In this document: positions 44,105 through 52,338 of the stretch, piece by piece
How the letters are laid out: each line of letters begins with the position of its first letter
Numbering within the stretch: position 1 is the stretch's first letter
Assembly (NCBI RefSeq): GCF_900172225.1
Contig: NZ_FWFO01000005.1
Coordinates: 124,001-188,000 of the forward strand
DNA: 64,000 nucleotides
Source: Falsiruegeria litorea R37
GTDB lineage: Bacteria; Pseudomonadota; Alphaproteobacteria; Rhodobacterales; Rhodobacteraceae
Reading direction: 5' to 3'
Notes under the pieces: model-generated
What the model saw: only the letters and a program-made list of their open reading frames with translations
Databases searched by the model: none
What the model was told of the DNA's origin: nothing
Translations under genes and position numbers: made by a program

Positions 44105-44923
44105 ATGTTCGAATGGAGCCTGACCCCAAGCTTTCCGATGACGGTGAACGGAGTTGCACTTGAATATGCCTGCCACGGCCCTGCCCCGGATCAGGCCCCA
44201 ACGATTGTTATGCTGCACGAGGGGTTGGGATGTGTCGCCTTGTGGCGCGACTTCCCCGAAAAGCTGTCGGCCCAGACCGGGTTCGGTGTTCTGGTCTTTT
44301 CACGGCAGGGTTATGGCAACTCGGACCCGATCCGGTTGCCGCGCAGGTTGGATTACCAATCTAGTGAGCCGTTGGAGGTGCTGCCACATATCCTGAAGCA
44401 GGCGGGTATTCAGAGGTGTATCCTGTTTGGTCATTCCGACGGCGCCACGATGGCCGCAGTCTATGCGGGCAGCATCGAAGATCACCGGGTCCGAGGGGTG
44501 ATTTTGATGGCCCCGCATTTCTTTGCTGAACGCATGGGGCTGGCCGAGATCGAGCGCGCGCGCGATACGTTCAACACCACCGATCTTTCGGCACGGATGA
44601 GCAAATACCACCGAGATCCCGAAGGTGCGTTTCGGGGTTGGGCGGATGTCTGGCTTGATCCGGGATTTGCCGATTGGAATGTGGCCGAGGTGATCGACTA
44701 TATCCGGGTGCCCATCCTGGCGATTCAGGGGCATGGTGACCAATACGGCACCATGGCGCAGTTGGACGAAATATCCGAACGCGCCTATTGCCCTGTCGAC
44801 CTTGTCGAGCTTGATTGCAAACATTCGCCCCATCTGGAAGCCCCCGAGGAAACGCTCGCCGCCGCGGCGGAATTTTGCGTCAGGTTGGAGCGGATCGAGG
44901 CAGCGCAAGTCGAAACCGCGTGA
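44105..44923 (+). CDS. Alpha/beta hydrolase of the box locus
   Basis: This 272-residue alpha/beta hydrolase has the nucleophile elbow LFGHSDGATMAAVYAG, an acid in AIQGHGDQYG and a His in CKHSPHLEAPEE. It has the oxyanion motif LHEGLGC near the start. It begins 3 bases after the ligase stop, so it belongs to the same operon. In this setting it may hydrolyse a dead-end thioester or a lactone or ester form of the substrate. That role is inferred. Confidence 0.85.
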   Translation: MFEWSLTPSFPMTVNGVALEYACHGPAPDQAPTIVMLHEGLGCVALWRDFPEKLSAQTGFGVLVFSRQGYGNSDPIRLPRRLDYQSSEPLEVLPHILKQAGIQRCILFGHSDGATMAAVYAGSIEDHRVRGVILMAPHFFAERMGLAEIERARDTFNTTDLSARMSKYHRDPEGAFRGWADVWLDPGFADWNVAEVIDYIRVPILAIQGHGDQYGTMAQLDEISERAYCPVDLVELDCKHSPHLEAPEETLAAAAEFCVRLERIEAAQVETA

Positions 44924-44926
44924 TCG

Positions 44927-45358
44927 ATGGAGCTGCCTGAGGTTCCATATGTTCCCGGTCAAACCCCGCGTCCCGACGGCGGGTTTTATGATGCGCTGAA
45001 AGGCACGGCGCGCCCCGGGATGTCCATCGCGGAGCTGGCCCAGTGCAAGGCCTGGCTGGTGGGGTGGGATCTGCTGGGCGCAGAGTGTTTTTGGGAGGCC
45101 CACGAAGTGTGGGAAGCGGTTTGGATGGCTCTGCCGCAAAATTCGGCAGAACGCAGATTTGTTCAAGCCGTCATCCAACTTGCGAATGGTCTGCTCAAGC
45201 AAAAGATGGGGCGTCCCAAAGCTGCGCTCCGCCTGAGCGTGGTTAGCCGGGCGGGGTTGCTTGGATTGCACGGTGTGGTGATGGGGGTTCAGATCGAGTC
45301 GGTGCGCGACTGGCTGGAGCTTTTGGTTGTTCAGATTGAAGAGATTGATGCAAAATAA
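44927..45358 (+). CDS. DUF309 protein
   Basis: This 143-residue protein carries the DUF309 motif: CFWEAHEVWEAVWMALP, then RRFVQAVIQLANGLLKQKMG. The conserved E, H and W/R residues suggest a small helical metal- or ligand-binding protein, but no function is established. It follows the hydrolase by 3 bases and ends within a BoxR-like site. Its presence inside a benzoate operon is of interest. Confidence 0.82.
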   Translation: MELPEVPYVPGQTPRPDGGFYDALKGTARPGMSIAELAQCKAWLVGWDLLGAECFWEAHEVWEAVWMALPQNSAERRFVQAVIQLANGLLKQKMGRPKAALRLSVVSRAGLLGLHGVVMGVQIESVRDWLELLVVQIEEIDAK

Positions 45359-45362
45359 TGCA
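45348..45362 (+). promoter_or_regulatory. Putative BoxR operator 1 upstream of boxC
   Basis: ATGCAAAATAATGCA contains TGCA-N6-TGCA and overlaps the DUF309 stop codon. It is the best symmetric copy of the motif, 152 bases before boxC. Confidence 0.68.
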
Positions 45363-45432
45363 TCACAATGTGCTCACTGCGGACCGCTTGAGGTGAAAAT
45401 TGCATGAATCGCCTCAGGGTCCGAGTGGAAAT

Positions 45433-45446
45433 GTGCAATATTATGC
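45433..45446 (+). promoter_or_regulatory. Putative BoxR operator 2 upstream of boxC
   Basis: GTGCAATATTATGC is a weaker match to ATGCAANATAATGC and lies 68 bases before boxC. Confidence 0.5.
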
Positions 45447-45514
45447 CAATATGAACTTGCCCCACATCAATTGTCGTACTATGTTGCACATCATCAATAA
45501 CGGCGGAGACTGGC

Positions 45515-47176
45515 ATGGCCGAACGTATCGACTTTCAGACCGATCCATCGAAGTACCGTCACTGGCGCGTCGAATATGACGGGCCGGTTGCCAACCTGTT
45601 CATGGACGTCGATGAGACGGGCGGTCTTTTCCCAGGGTATGAGCTGAAGCTGAACTCGTATGATCTGGGTGTCGACATTGAGCTTGCGGACGTTGTGCAA
45701 CGGATGCGGTTCGAGCATCCCGAGGTGAAGGTTGTCGTGATGCAATCGGCGAAGGACAAGGTGTTCTGCGCCGGGGCCAACATCCGAATGCTGGGCGGTG
45801 CCAGCCATGCGCACAAGGTGAATTTTTGTAAATTCACCAATGAGACCCGCAATACCTTTGAGGCGGCCGAGGCGGATTCTGGCCAGAAATACGTGGCAGC
45901 CGTCAAAGGGGCCTGCGCAGGGGGTGGGTATGAGTTGGCGCTGGCCTGCAATCACATCATGCTGACCAACGATTCGTCTTCGTCCGTGGCCCTGCCCGAA
46001 GTGCCCCTGTTGGCGGTGCTGCCGGGCACGGGGGGCCTGACCCGCGTGACCGACAAGCGCAAGGTGCGCCGCGATCTGGCCGATGTGTTCTGCTCGGTCG
46101 AAGAGGGTGTCAAAGGCCAACGCGCGGTCGATTGGAAGCTGGTCGACGAAGTCATCGCAAATTCGAAATTCGACGACACGGTGCAAGAGCGCGCCCACGA
46201 GTTTGCCGTTGCGTCGGGCAAGATGGACGTGGCAACGGGAATTGCCCTCACGCCACTCGCACGCAGCTTTGCCGAGGATGGGTCGGTGACCTACTCTACA
46301 GTCGAAGTGTCAGTTGATCGGGACGCGGGCAGCGCGACCATATTGATCAAAGGCCCCGATGGCGATGCGCCTGTTTCGGTCGAGGTGCTGACAGAGCAGG
46401 GCGCTGAAACCTACATGCTTCGCCTCGCGCGTGAGCTGGACGATGCCATTCTTCATCTGCGTTTGAACGAACGTGAATTGGGGTTGGTGGTCTTTACCTG
46501 CCAGGGCGATGCCGATCTTCTGGTGGCGCATGAGGCGCTGCTTTTGGAAAACTCTGATCACTGGCTGGCCAATGAAATCCTGACCTATTGGAAGCGGGTG
46601 CTGAAACGGGTCGACATGACCTCGCGCTCGCTGGTGGCTTTGGTCGAACATGGGTCTTGTTTCGCTGGGGTTCTGGCCGAGCTGCTGTGGTCCGTCGACC
46701 GAACTTACATGATGCTGGAAGAGTTCGAAGGTGACAATCGACCCATGGCTGCCATCACTCTGACAGATGGCAATTTCGGACATTATCCGATGTCGAACAA
46801 CCTGACTCGGCTGGAAACCCGTTTTCTTGGATCGCCTGAAGCGGTTGATACAGCCAAGGCGCAGATCGGCGAAGCGATCGAGGCGGATGAGGCCGAGGAA
46901 TTGGGCCTGGTCACCTATGCGTTTGACGACATCGACTGGGAGGATGAAGTTCGGATCTTCATGGAGGAGCGTGCCAGCTTCTCGCCTGATGCGATGACGG
47001 GGATGGAGGCAAACCTGCGCTTTGCGGGGCCAGAGACAATGGAAACCCGCATATTTGGGCGATTGACCGCCTGGCAAAACTGGATTTTCCAACGCCCCAA
47101 TGCGGTGGGTGAGGATGGCGCATTGCAACGCTATGGCACGGGCGTGCGCGGGAACTACAACATGGAACGTGTATAA
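45515..47176 (+). CDS. boxC: BoxC, benzoyl-CoA-dihydrodiol lyase
   Basis: This 553-residue protein of the crotonase superfamily has an N-terminal enoyl-CoA hydratase-like part with VVVMQSAKDKVFCAGANIRMLGG and KGACAGGGYELALACNHIML. An extended C-terminal half matches BoxC length. BoxC opens the ring of 2,3-epoxybenzoyl-CoA by hydrolytic cleavage, releasing formate and giving 3,4-didehydroadipyl-CoA semialdehyde. It has its own upstream region with BoxR-like sites and precedes boxB. Confidence 0.95.
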   Translation: MAERIDFQTDPSKYRHWRVEYDGPVANLFMDVDETGGLFPGYELKLNSYDLGVDIELADVVQRMRFEHPEVKVVVMQSAKDKVFCAGANIRMLGGASHAHKVNFCKFTNETRNTFEAAEADSGQKYVAAVKGACAGGGYELALACNHIMLTNDSSSSVALPEVPLLAVLPGTGGLTRVTDKRKVRRDLADVFCSVEEGVKGQRAVDWKLVDEVIANSKFDDTVQERAHEFAVASGKMDVATGIALTPLARSFAEDGSVTYSTVEVSVDRDAGSATILIKGPDGDAPVSVEVLTEQGAETYMLRLARELDDAILHLRLNERELGLVVFTCQGDADLLVAHEALLLENSDHWLANEILTYWKRVLKRVDMTSRSLVALVEHGSCFAGVLAELLWSVDRTYMMLEEFEGDNRPMAAITLTDGNFGHYPMSNNLTRLETRFLGSPEAVDTAKAQIGEAIEADEAEELGLVTYAFDDIDWEDEVRIFMEERASFSPDAMTGMEANLRFAGPETMETRIFGRLTAWQNWIFQRPNAVGEDGALQRYGTGVRGNYNMERV

Positions 47177-47185
47177 CTGGCGGAA

Positions 47186-47232
47186 CCGGTTTCTTTCAAA
47201 GAAACCGGGCCGGAAACTTTGAAAGTTTCCGG
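47186..47232. repeat. Two adjacent 23-base near-palindromes between boxC and boxB
   Basis: CCGGTTTCTTT/AAAGAAACCGG (47186-47208) and CCGGAAACTTT/AAAGTTTCCGG (47210-47232) each fold to an 11-base-pair stem around a single central base. They differ from each other by paired changes (TTTC to AAAC). They may set the boxC to boxB mRNA ratio or act as a REP-like element. Confidence 0.8.
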
Positions 47233-47257
47233 GCGCGAGAGGAGAGGACACAACAAG

Positions 47258-48709
47258 ATGCTCGACCTGATCAATGTGAGTTACGATACGCAGATCCCCA
47301 ACAACGTGGGACTGAGCCAGGACAAGAAGGTCCTGAAAGCGCTAGAGAAATGGCACCCCGGTTATATCAACTGGTGGAACGATCTAATTCCCCAGAACTT
47401 TCAGGAAAGCATGGTCTATCTGCGTACCGCCGTGTCCGTAGACCCCAAGGGGTGGGCCAAGTTTGACTATGTGAAGATGCCGGAGTACCGCTGGGGTGTT
47501 CTTTTGGCACCACAAGTTGAAGACCGTCGCATTCCCTGTGGCGAGCATTACGGTGAACCCGCCTGGCAAGAGGTGCCCGGTGAGTATCGCAACATGCTCA
47601 AGCGTTTGATCGTGATCCAGGGCGACACCGAGCCGGGCTCGGTCGAGCAGCAGAGGTTCCTGGGTCTGACGGCGCCCTCACTCTATGACATGCGCAACCT
47701 GTTTCAGGTGAACGTCGAAGAGGGCCGGCACCTGTGGGCGATGGTCTATCTGCTTCAGAAATACTTTGGTCGCGATGGTCGGGAAGAGGCCAACGACATG
47801 CTGGTCCGCTCGTCCGGATCGGACGAAGCGCCGCGGATGCTGGGCGCCTTCAACGAAGAGACACCGGATTGGTTGTCGTTTTTCATGTTCACCTACTTTA
47901 CCGACCGCGACGGCAAGATGCAGTTGGAAAGCCTGGCACAATCCGGGTTTGATCCGCTCAGCCGCACCTGCCGCTTCATGTTGACCGAAGAGGCGCACCA
48001 TATGTTCGTTGGTGAAACCGGCGTGGGCCGCACCATCCAGGCGACATGTGAGGCGATGAACAAGGCGGGCATCACCGATCCTTATGACATCGACAAGATC
48101 CGCGATCTGGGTGTGATCGACCTGCCCACGATCCAGAAAAAGCTGAACCTGCATTACACGCTGTCGCTGGACCTGTTCGGCAACGAAGTGTCGACCAATG
48201 CCGCCAACGCGTTCAACGCGGGCATCAAGGGCCGGTTCATGGAGATGCGGATCAAGGACGACCACAAGCTGAGCGACGACACCTATGTCGTGCGCACGGT
48301 CAAGGATGGTGCGATCCTCGCCGAAGAGGTCCCCGCTCTGACGGCGATCAACATGCGTTTGCGCGATGATTATGTGAAAGACGCCGCAGGTGGTGTTGGC
48401 CGCTGGAACAAGATCATCGAAAAGAATGGGATCGAATTTGCGATGGCACTGCCTCATGAAGGGTTCCACCGCAAAATTGGTGTTTTTGCCAGTGTTAGTG
48501 TCCATCCCGAAGGCAACATCATCCCGAAAGAAGAGTGGGACGCCAAGGTCAAGGATTGGCTGCCAACCAAGGCAGATGGCGATTTCATTCAGTCCCTGAT
48601 GAAGCCCTGCTTTGAGCCCGGCAAATTCGCAAGCTGGATCTCTCCGCCGAAGGTCGGCATCGATAACAAGCCAGGTGATTTCGAATACGTGCAACTGCAC
48701 ATGGCGTAA
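47258..48709 (+). CDS. boxB: BoxB, benzoyl-CoA 2,3-epoxidase oxygenase subunit
   Basis: This 483-residue di-iron oxygenase has iron-ligand motifs EEGRHLWAMVYLL and TEEAHHMFVGETG, the BoxB pattern. With BoxA it forms 2,3-epoxybenzoyl-CoA from benzoyl-CoA, oxygen and NADPH. Length fits the family. ATG 47258 follows GAGAGGAGAGG. The upstream in-frame extension is only the palindrome region. Confidence 0.96.
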   Translation: MLDLINVSYDTQIPNNVGLSQDKKVLKALEKWHPGYINWWNDLIPQNFQESMVYLRTAVSVDPKGWAKFDYVKMPEYRWGVLLAPQVEDRRIPCGEHYGEPAWQEVPGEYRNMLKRLIVIQGDTEPGSVEQQRFLGLTAPSLYDMRNLFQVNVEEGRHLWAMVYLLQKYFGRDGREEANDMLVRSSGSDEAPRMLGAFNEETPDWLSFFMFTYFTDRDGKMQLESLAQSGFDPLSRTCRFMLTEEAHHMFVGETGVGRTIQATCEAMNKAGITDPYDIDKIRDLGVIDLPTIQKKLNLHYTLSLDLFGNEVSTNAANAFNAGIKGRFMEMRIKDDHKLSDDTYVVRTVKDGAILAEEVPALTAINMRLRDDYVKDAAGGVGRWNKIIEKNGIEFAMALPHEGFHRKIGVFASVSVHPEGNIIPKEEWDAKVKDWLPTKADGDFIQSLMKPCFEPGKFASWISPPKVGIDNKPGDFEYVQLHMA

Positions 48710-48731
48710 TCGTCCAAGCTAGGAGAAGGTC

Positions 48732-48905
48732 ATGGAGATCGAACAAAGCGCGCCGAAATCCCGGCGCTTGGTCGAAGTCGGTCAGATCGTGATCGACCAG
48801 AATGCTCCCTGTTTGGGCTGCACCACATGCCGGGGCGTCTGTTTTGCCCTGGCCGAGGTGGCCACTTTGCCCGAGGTTGTATTACGGCGGGGGTCGACCC
48901 CATGA
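48732..48905 (+). CDS. 57-residue cysteine-motif protein between boxB and boxA
   Basis: ATG 48732 has a very good AGGAGAAGG site and reads 57 residues to a TGA that overlaps the boxA ATG (ATGA). The middle holds CLGCTTCRGVC, a CX2CX2CX3C motif like one half of a ferredoxin, without the usual Pro after the last Cys. Position, ribosome binding site and coupling argue for a translated gene. It could be an accessory iron-sulfur carrier for BoxA/BoxB or a remnant of a larger ferredoxin. I know of no described family for it. Confidence 0.72.
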   Translation: MEIEQSAPKSRRLVEVGQIVIDQNAPCLGCTTCRGVCFALAEVATLPEVVLRRGSTP

Positions 48906-50086
48906 ACCAACCCCTGAAACAACATCTGATCGACCCGGAAATCTGCATCCGCTGCTACACCTGCGAGATGACCTGCCCCGAAGAGGCCATTGAACACGAT
49001 GACATGAACGTCGTGGTAGATGCTTCGAAGTGCAATTTTTGCATGGATTGCATCCCTGTCTGCCCAACGGGGTCCATTGACGAATGGCGCGTTGTGGCCG
49101 AGCCTTATTCGGTCGAAGAACAGTTTGAGTGGATGGAACTGCCCCCGCAAGAGGACCTGCCCGAGGACGACACCGGCCTTGAGGCGTTGGATGATGCGAT
49201 GGCGGCCCTTTTGGCCGAGGCACACAAGGGGGCGGGCGGCAAGGCCAAGGCACCGGCATCAGCCTCGAAACCCACGATCAACCTCTACACCATCGGCAAA
49301 CCGGCCGAGGCGAAGGTGCAGGGGAACTATCGGTTGACGGACCAGGACAGCGACAGTGACGTGCGCCACATCATCCTGGACCTTGGTGCGCTGCCCTTTC
49401 CCGTGCTCGAAGGGCAAAGCGTCGGGATCATCACACCAGGCACAGACGCCGAAGGCAAACCGCATTTGCCGCGTCTGTATTCTGTGTCCAGCCCGCGTGA
49501 CGGCGAGCGTCCGAATTTCAACAACCTGTCCCTGACCGTCAAACGCGAAGAACACGGCGTGTGCTCGAACTATGTCTGTGACCTGAAAGCGGGTGATACG
49601 GTTAAACTGACCGGACCGTTTGGTGCGACCTTCTTGCTGCCTGCTGATCACGAGACGCATCTGCTGATGATCTGCACCGGCACCGGGTCAGCTCCGTTCC
49701 GTGCCTTCACAATGCGCAGGCAGCGCGAGAACCCAAAGCTCAAGGACACGCTGACCCTGGTCTTTGGTGCACGGCGCCCCGAAGAGCTGCCGTATTTTGG
49801 CCCTCTCGGGAAGGTGCCAGATGACTTCATGGCCAAGCATTTCGCATTCTCGCGGATGGAGGGTGAGACCAAGCACTATGTGCAGGACAAGCTGAGGGCT
49901 GAGGCCGAGAAGGTGAGCAAATTGCTGCAAGATCCCAAGGGTCACATCTATATCTGCGGCCTCAAGGCGATGGAACAGGGCGTCGAGGAAGCGCTCAAGG
50001 ACATTGCGCGCGGTATCGGTTTGAACTGGGCTGAGATCCGCGATAAAATGCGCGAAGACGGTCGGTATCACGTGGAAACCTACTGA
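48902..50086 (+). CDS. boxA: BoxA, NADPH reductase subunit of benzoyl-CoA epoxidase
   Basis: This 394-residue protein has two N-terminal [4Fe-4S] motifs, CIRCYTCEMTCP and CNFCMDCIPVCP. An acidic/Ala-rich linker follows, then a ferredoxin-NADP reductase module with LPRLYSVSSPRDGE for FAD and MICTGTGSAPFRAF and CGLKAMEQGV for NADPH. It supplies electrons to BoxB. The real start is ATG 48902, inside the stop of the 57-residue gene. The longer ORF upstream is the same stretch in another frame. Confidence 0.96.
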   Translation: MNQPLKQHLIDPEICIRCYTCEMTCPEEAIEHDDMNVVVDASKCNFCMDCIPVCPTGSIDEWRVVAEPYSVEEQFEWMELPPQEDLPEDDTGLEALDDAMAALLAEAHKGAGGKAKAPASASKPTINLYTIGKPAEAKVQGNYRLTDQDSDSDVRHIILDLGALPFPVLEGQSVGIITPGTDAEGKPHLPRLYSVSSPRDGERPNFNNLSLTVKREEHGVCSNYVCDLKAGDTVKLTGPFGATFLLPADHETHLLMICTGTGSAPFRAFTMRRQRENPKLKDTLTLVFGARRPEELPYFGPLGKVPDDFMAKHFAFSRMEGETKHYVQDKLRAEAEKVSKLLQDPKGHIYICGLKAMEQGVEEALKDIARGIGLNWAEIRDKMREDGRYHVETY

Positions 50087-50104
50087 CCCGCACAATCCAG
50101 CGAG

Positions 50105-50118
50105 ATGCAAGATAATGC
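50105..50118 (+). promoter_or_regulatory. Putative BoxR operator 1 upstream of boxR
   Basis: ATGCAAGATAATGC, identical to the reverse complement of 42454-42467, lies 69 bases before the boxR ATG. Confidence 0.68.
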
Positions 50119-50159
50119 TGTGTCGCATTGCCAATTTGGCAATGCCGTCGTAGAATTGC

Positions 50160-50173
50160 GCACTATTTTGCAT
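50160..50173 (-). promoter_or_regulatory. Putative BoxR operator 2 upstream of boxR
   Basis: The reverse strand reads ATGCAAAATAGTGC, one base from the ATGCAANATAATGC consensus. It lies 14 bases before the ATG, where bound protein would block translation or transcription. Confidence 0.6.
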
Positions 50174-50187
50174 AACGGCTGGGCCTG

Positions 50188-51108
50188 ATGACAGAAATCA
50201 CCAACTTTCGCGGCGAAAGCAGCCCGCAGGACACGCGCGACCACACCGAGGCCTCGGTCGATGGCTTGATTGTGCGCGTGGGTGAACGAGTCCGCGAGGC
50301 GCGGCAGCGCCGTGGCATTCCGCGGCGGGTTCTGTCCGAGATGTCAGGTGTTTCGCCACGCTATCTGGCGCAGCTTGAGGCGGGCGAAGGCAATATCTCG
50401 ATCGGGTTGCTGCAACGCGTCGCCGTGGCATTGGATCATCGCATCGAATGGCTGGTGGGCGAGGACGACCCCTGGACATCGGACGCGGTGCGTGTGGCTG
50501 ATCTGTTTCGGGTGGCCAATGCAGATGTTCAACAGGCAGCTTTGCGCATCCTGAACCCCGAACCGGCCGAGGCTTTGCGGGCCAAACGTGTCTGCCTTGT
50601 CGGGCTTCGTGGCGCCGGAAAATCAACCTTGGGCGCCCGCTTGGGGGCTGAAATGGACGCCCCCTTTGTCGAACTGAACGCCGAGATCGAAGAGCAAAGC
50701 GGCATGCCGGTGAGCGAGGTCATGGCGCTTTATGGGCAAGAGGGCTATCGCAAGCTCGAGGCGCAGGCCGTGAGCCGGGTGATCGCCACGCATGAGACTA
50801 TGATCCTGGCTGTTGCGGGCGGTATCGTGGCCGAGCCCGAGACCTACAATACCCTCCTCAGCCATTTCCACACCATCTGGCTGCGCGCCTCTCCTGCCGA
50901 GCATATGGAGCGGGTCCGGGCGCAAGGCGACGAACGCCCAATGGCCGGAAACCCCGAAGCGATGGAACAACTGAAATCCATCCTGACCAGCCGCGAGGCC
51001 TTGTACGGCAAGGCCCTGGCACAGTTCGACACATCGGGGTTGAGCGAGGACGAGGCTTTTGCCCGACTAAAAGACTTGGTGGTGGACCGAGGGTTTCTTT
51101 CTGCCTGA
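50188..51108 (+). CDS. boxR: BoxR/BzdR-type benzoyl-CoA-responsive repressor
   Basis: This 306-residue protein combines an N-terminal XRE-type HTH (VGERVREARQRRGIPRRVLSEMSGVS, about 31-90) with a C-terminal shikimate kinase-like domain. The latter has Walker A GLRGAGKST (139-147), TLGARLGAEMDAPFVELNAEIEE and VAGGIVAEP. That fusion is the hallmark of BzdR/BoxR, which bind benzoyl-CoA through the kinase-like domain and then leave DNA. Its location right after boxA and the TGCA-type sites in the locus support the assignment. Confidence 0.93.
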   Translation: MTEITNFRGESSPQDTRDHTEASVDGLIVRVGERVREARQRRGIPRRVLSEMSGVSPRYLAQLEAGEGNISIGLLQRVAVALDHRIEWLVGEDDPWTSDAVRVADLFRVANADVQQAALRILNPEPAEALRAKRVCLVGLRGAGKSTLGARLGAEMDAPFVELNAEIEEQSGMPVSEVMALYGQEGYRKLEAQAVSRVIATHETMILAVAGGIVAEPETYNTLLSHFHTIWLRASPAEHMERVRAQGDERPMAGNPEAMEQLKSILTSREALYGKALAQFDTSGLSEDEAFARLKDLVVDRGFLSA

Positions 51109-51119
51109 CACCCGACGGG

Positions 51120-52334
51120 TCAAATGGGGTCGCGCAGCCAATCGGGCGCGAAGACCACCCTGTCCATTTCGGTAAAACGGCGGACGCGATCCAGTTCAGA
51201 CTCCAATCTTTGGGTTCTGGATTTGGACCAACGCACGCCGTGCTCAGGCCAAAGCGCCCGAACCCGCAATTCACCGCAGTCGCGGTGCGCCTTCATGTCG
51301 ACCCGACCAACCAACTTATCGCCCTCAAGAAGCGGAAAGACATAGTAGCCATAGATGCGCTTGGGCGCTGGCACAAAGACCTCAATCCGATAGTGGAACC
51401 CAAACAGACGCTCGGCCCGCTTACGGTCGCGCAAGGCCGGATCAAACGGGGACAGGACGCGCAGCCGTTTCGGCGGCGCAGCGACGTCTGACGCGGCCTG
51501 AACCGTTCCGGGGCGGGCAAAGTGTGTGCGTCTGGAGCCATCGGCGCTTTCGACCTCGATCACCTCGATTTCGCCGCGCTGTTCCGCTGCGACGCACCAG
51601 TCTTTGGCCTCAGCCGACGATACGGTGTCCCAAAAGGCCGATAACTCTCCGGATGTAGCAAATCCCAATCGGTCCAGTGCCGCGTTGCACAGCCAATCCA
51701 CCGTGTGTTCGGCGTCACATGGGATCGCACCGGGGCAGAGGTGCTCCTCGATCACGCGCTCGGTCAGGTCATAGCGTTTCTGGAACCCGTCGCGCCCGAC
51801 GACCGTTAGCGCACCACTGCGCCACAGATATTCAAGCGCTGTTTTCGACGGGTGCCAGTCCCACCAGCCGCCCGAGCCCTTTTTCTCGTCCTTGCCGACA
51901 TCTGACGAGCTGACCGGCCCGTGATCGCGGATGTGCTGCAGCACGGTTTCGAACCGCTGCTCGAACCCGTCGCGACGCCAATTCTTGTACCGCGATCGCA
52001 AGAGTTCAGCGTCGCGTTGGAACCGCAGATGCCAGTGCGCGTAGTATGCCATCGGCACCACGGCGGCATCATGAGTCCAATGTTCGAACAAGGCGCGGTC
52101 AGCCTCGTAAAGGCGCTTGAGGTGCTTGGGGCGATACGTCGGCCGCCGCGAATAGAGGATCATGTCGTGCGCGCGCGCAACGGTGTTGATGCTGTCGAGC
52201 TGTACAAACCCCAGCCGTTCGATCAGGTCGAGCAGGTGTTGGCCCTTGGCCGGGCCTGCGGGCTGTTCCGCCAGCGCGTGGCGGTCCAGAAACAGCGCGC
52301 GGGCGGATCTGTTGTCCAACACCGGGGTCGACAC
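51120..52334 (-). CDS. YcaQ-like (AlkX/HTH_42) DNA glycosylase family protein
   Basis: This 404-residue protein belongs to the winged-helix family of YcaQ and AlkZ. The catalytic-type QxD is at Q45-D47 in FVQLDSINTVARAHD, and other family regions are LFEHWTHDAAVVPM and LSPFDPALRDRKRAERLFGF. YcaQ unhooks interstrand DNA crosslinks and removes alkylated purines. The gene converges on boxR with an 11-base gap and lies 4 bases after the lacI-type gene. Confidence 0.85.
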   Translation of the reverse strand: MSTPVLDNRSARALFLDRHALAEQPAGPAKGQHLLDLIERLGFVQLDSINTVARAHDMILYSRRPTYRPKHLKRLYEADRALFEHWTHDAAVVPMAYYAHWHLRFQRDAELLRSRYKNWRRDGFEQRFETVLQHIRDHGPVSSSDVGKDEKKGSGGWWDWHPSKTALEYLWRSGALTVVGRDGFQKRYDLTERVIEEHLCPGAIPCDAEHTVDWLCNAALDRLGFATSGELSAFWDTVSSAEAKDWCVAAEQRGEIEVIEVESADGSRRTHFARPGTVQAASDVAAPPKRLRVLSPFDPALRDRKRAERLFGFHYRIEVFVPAPKRIYGYYVFPLLEGDKLVGRVDMKAHRDCGELRVRALWPEHGVRWSKSRTQRLESELDRVRRFTEMDRVVFAPDWLRDPI

Positions 52335-52338
52335 CGGA

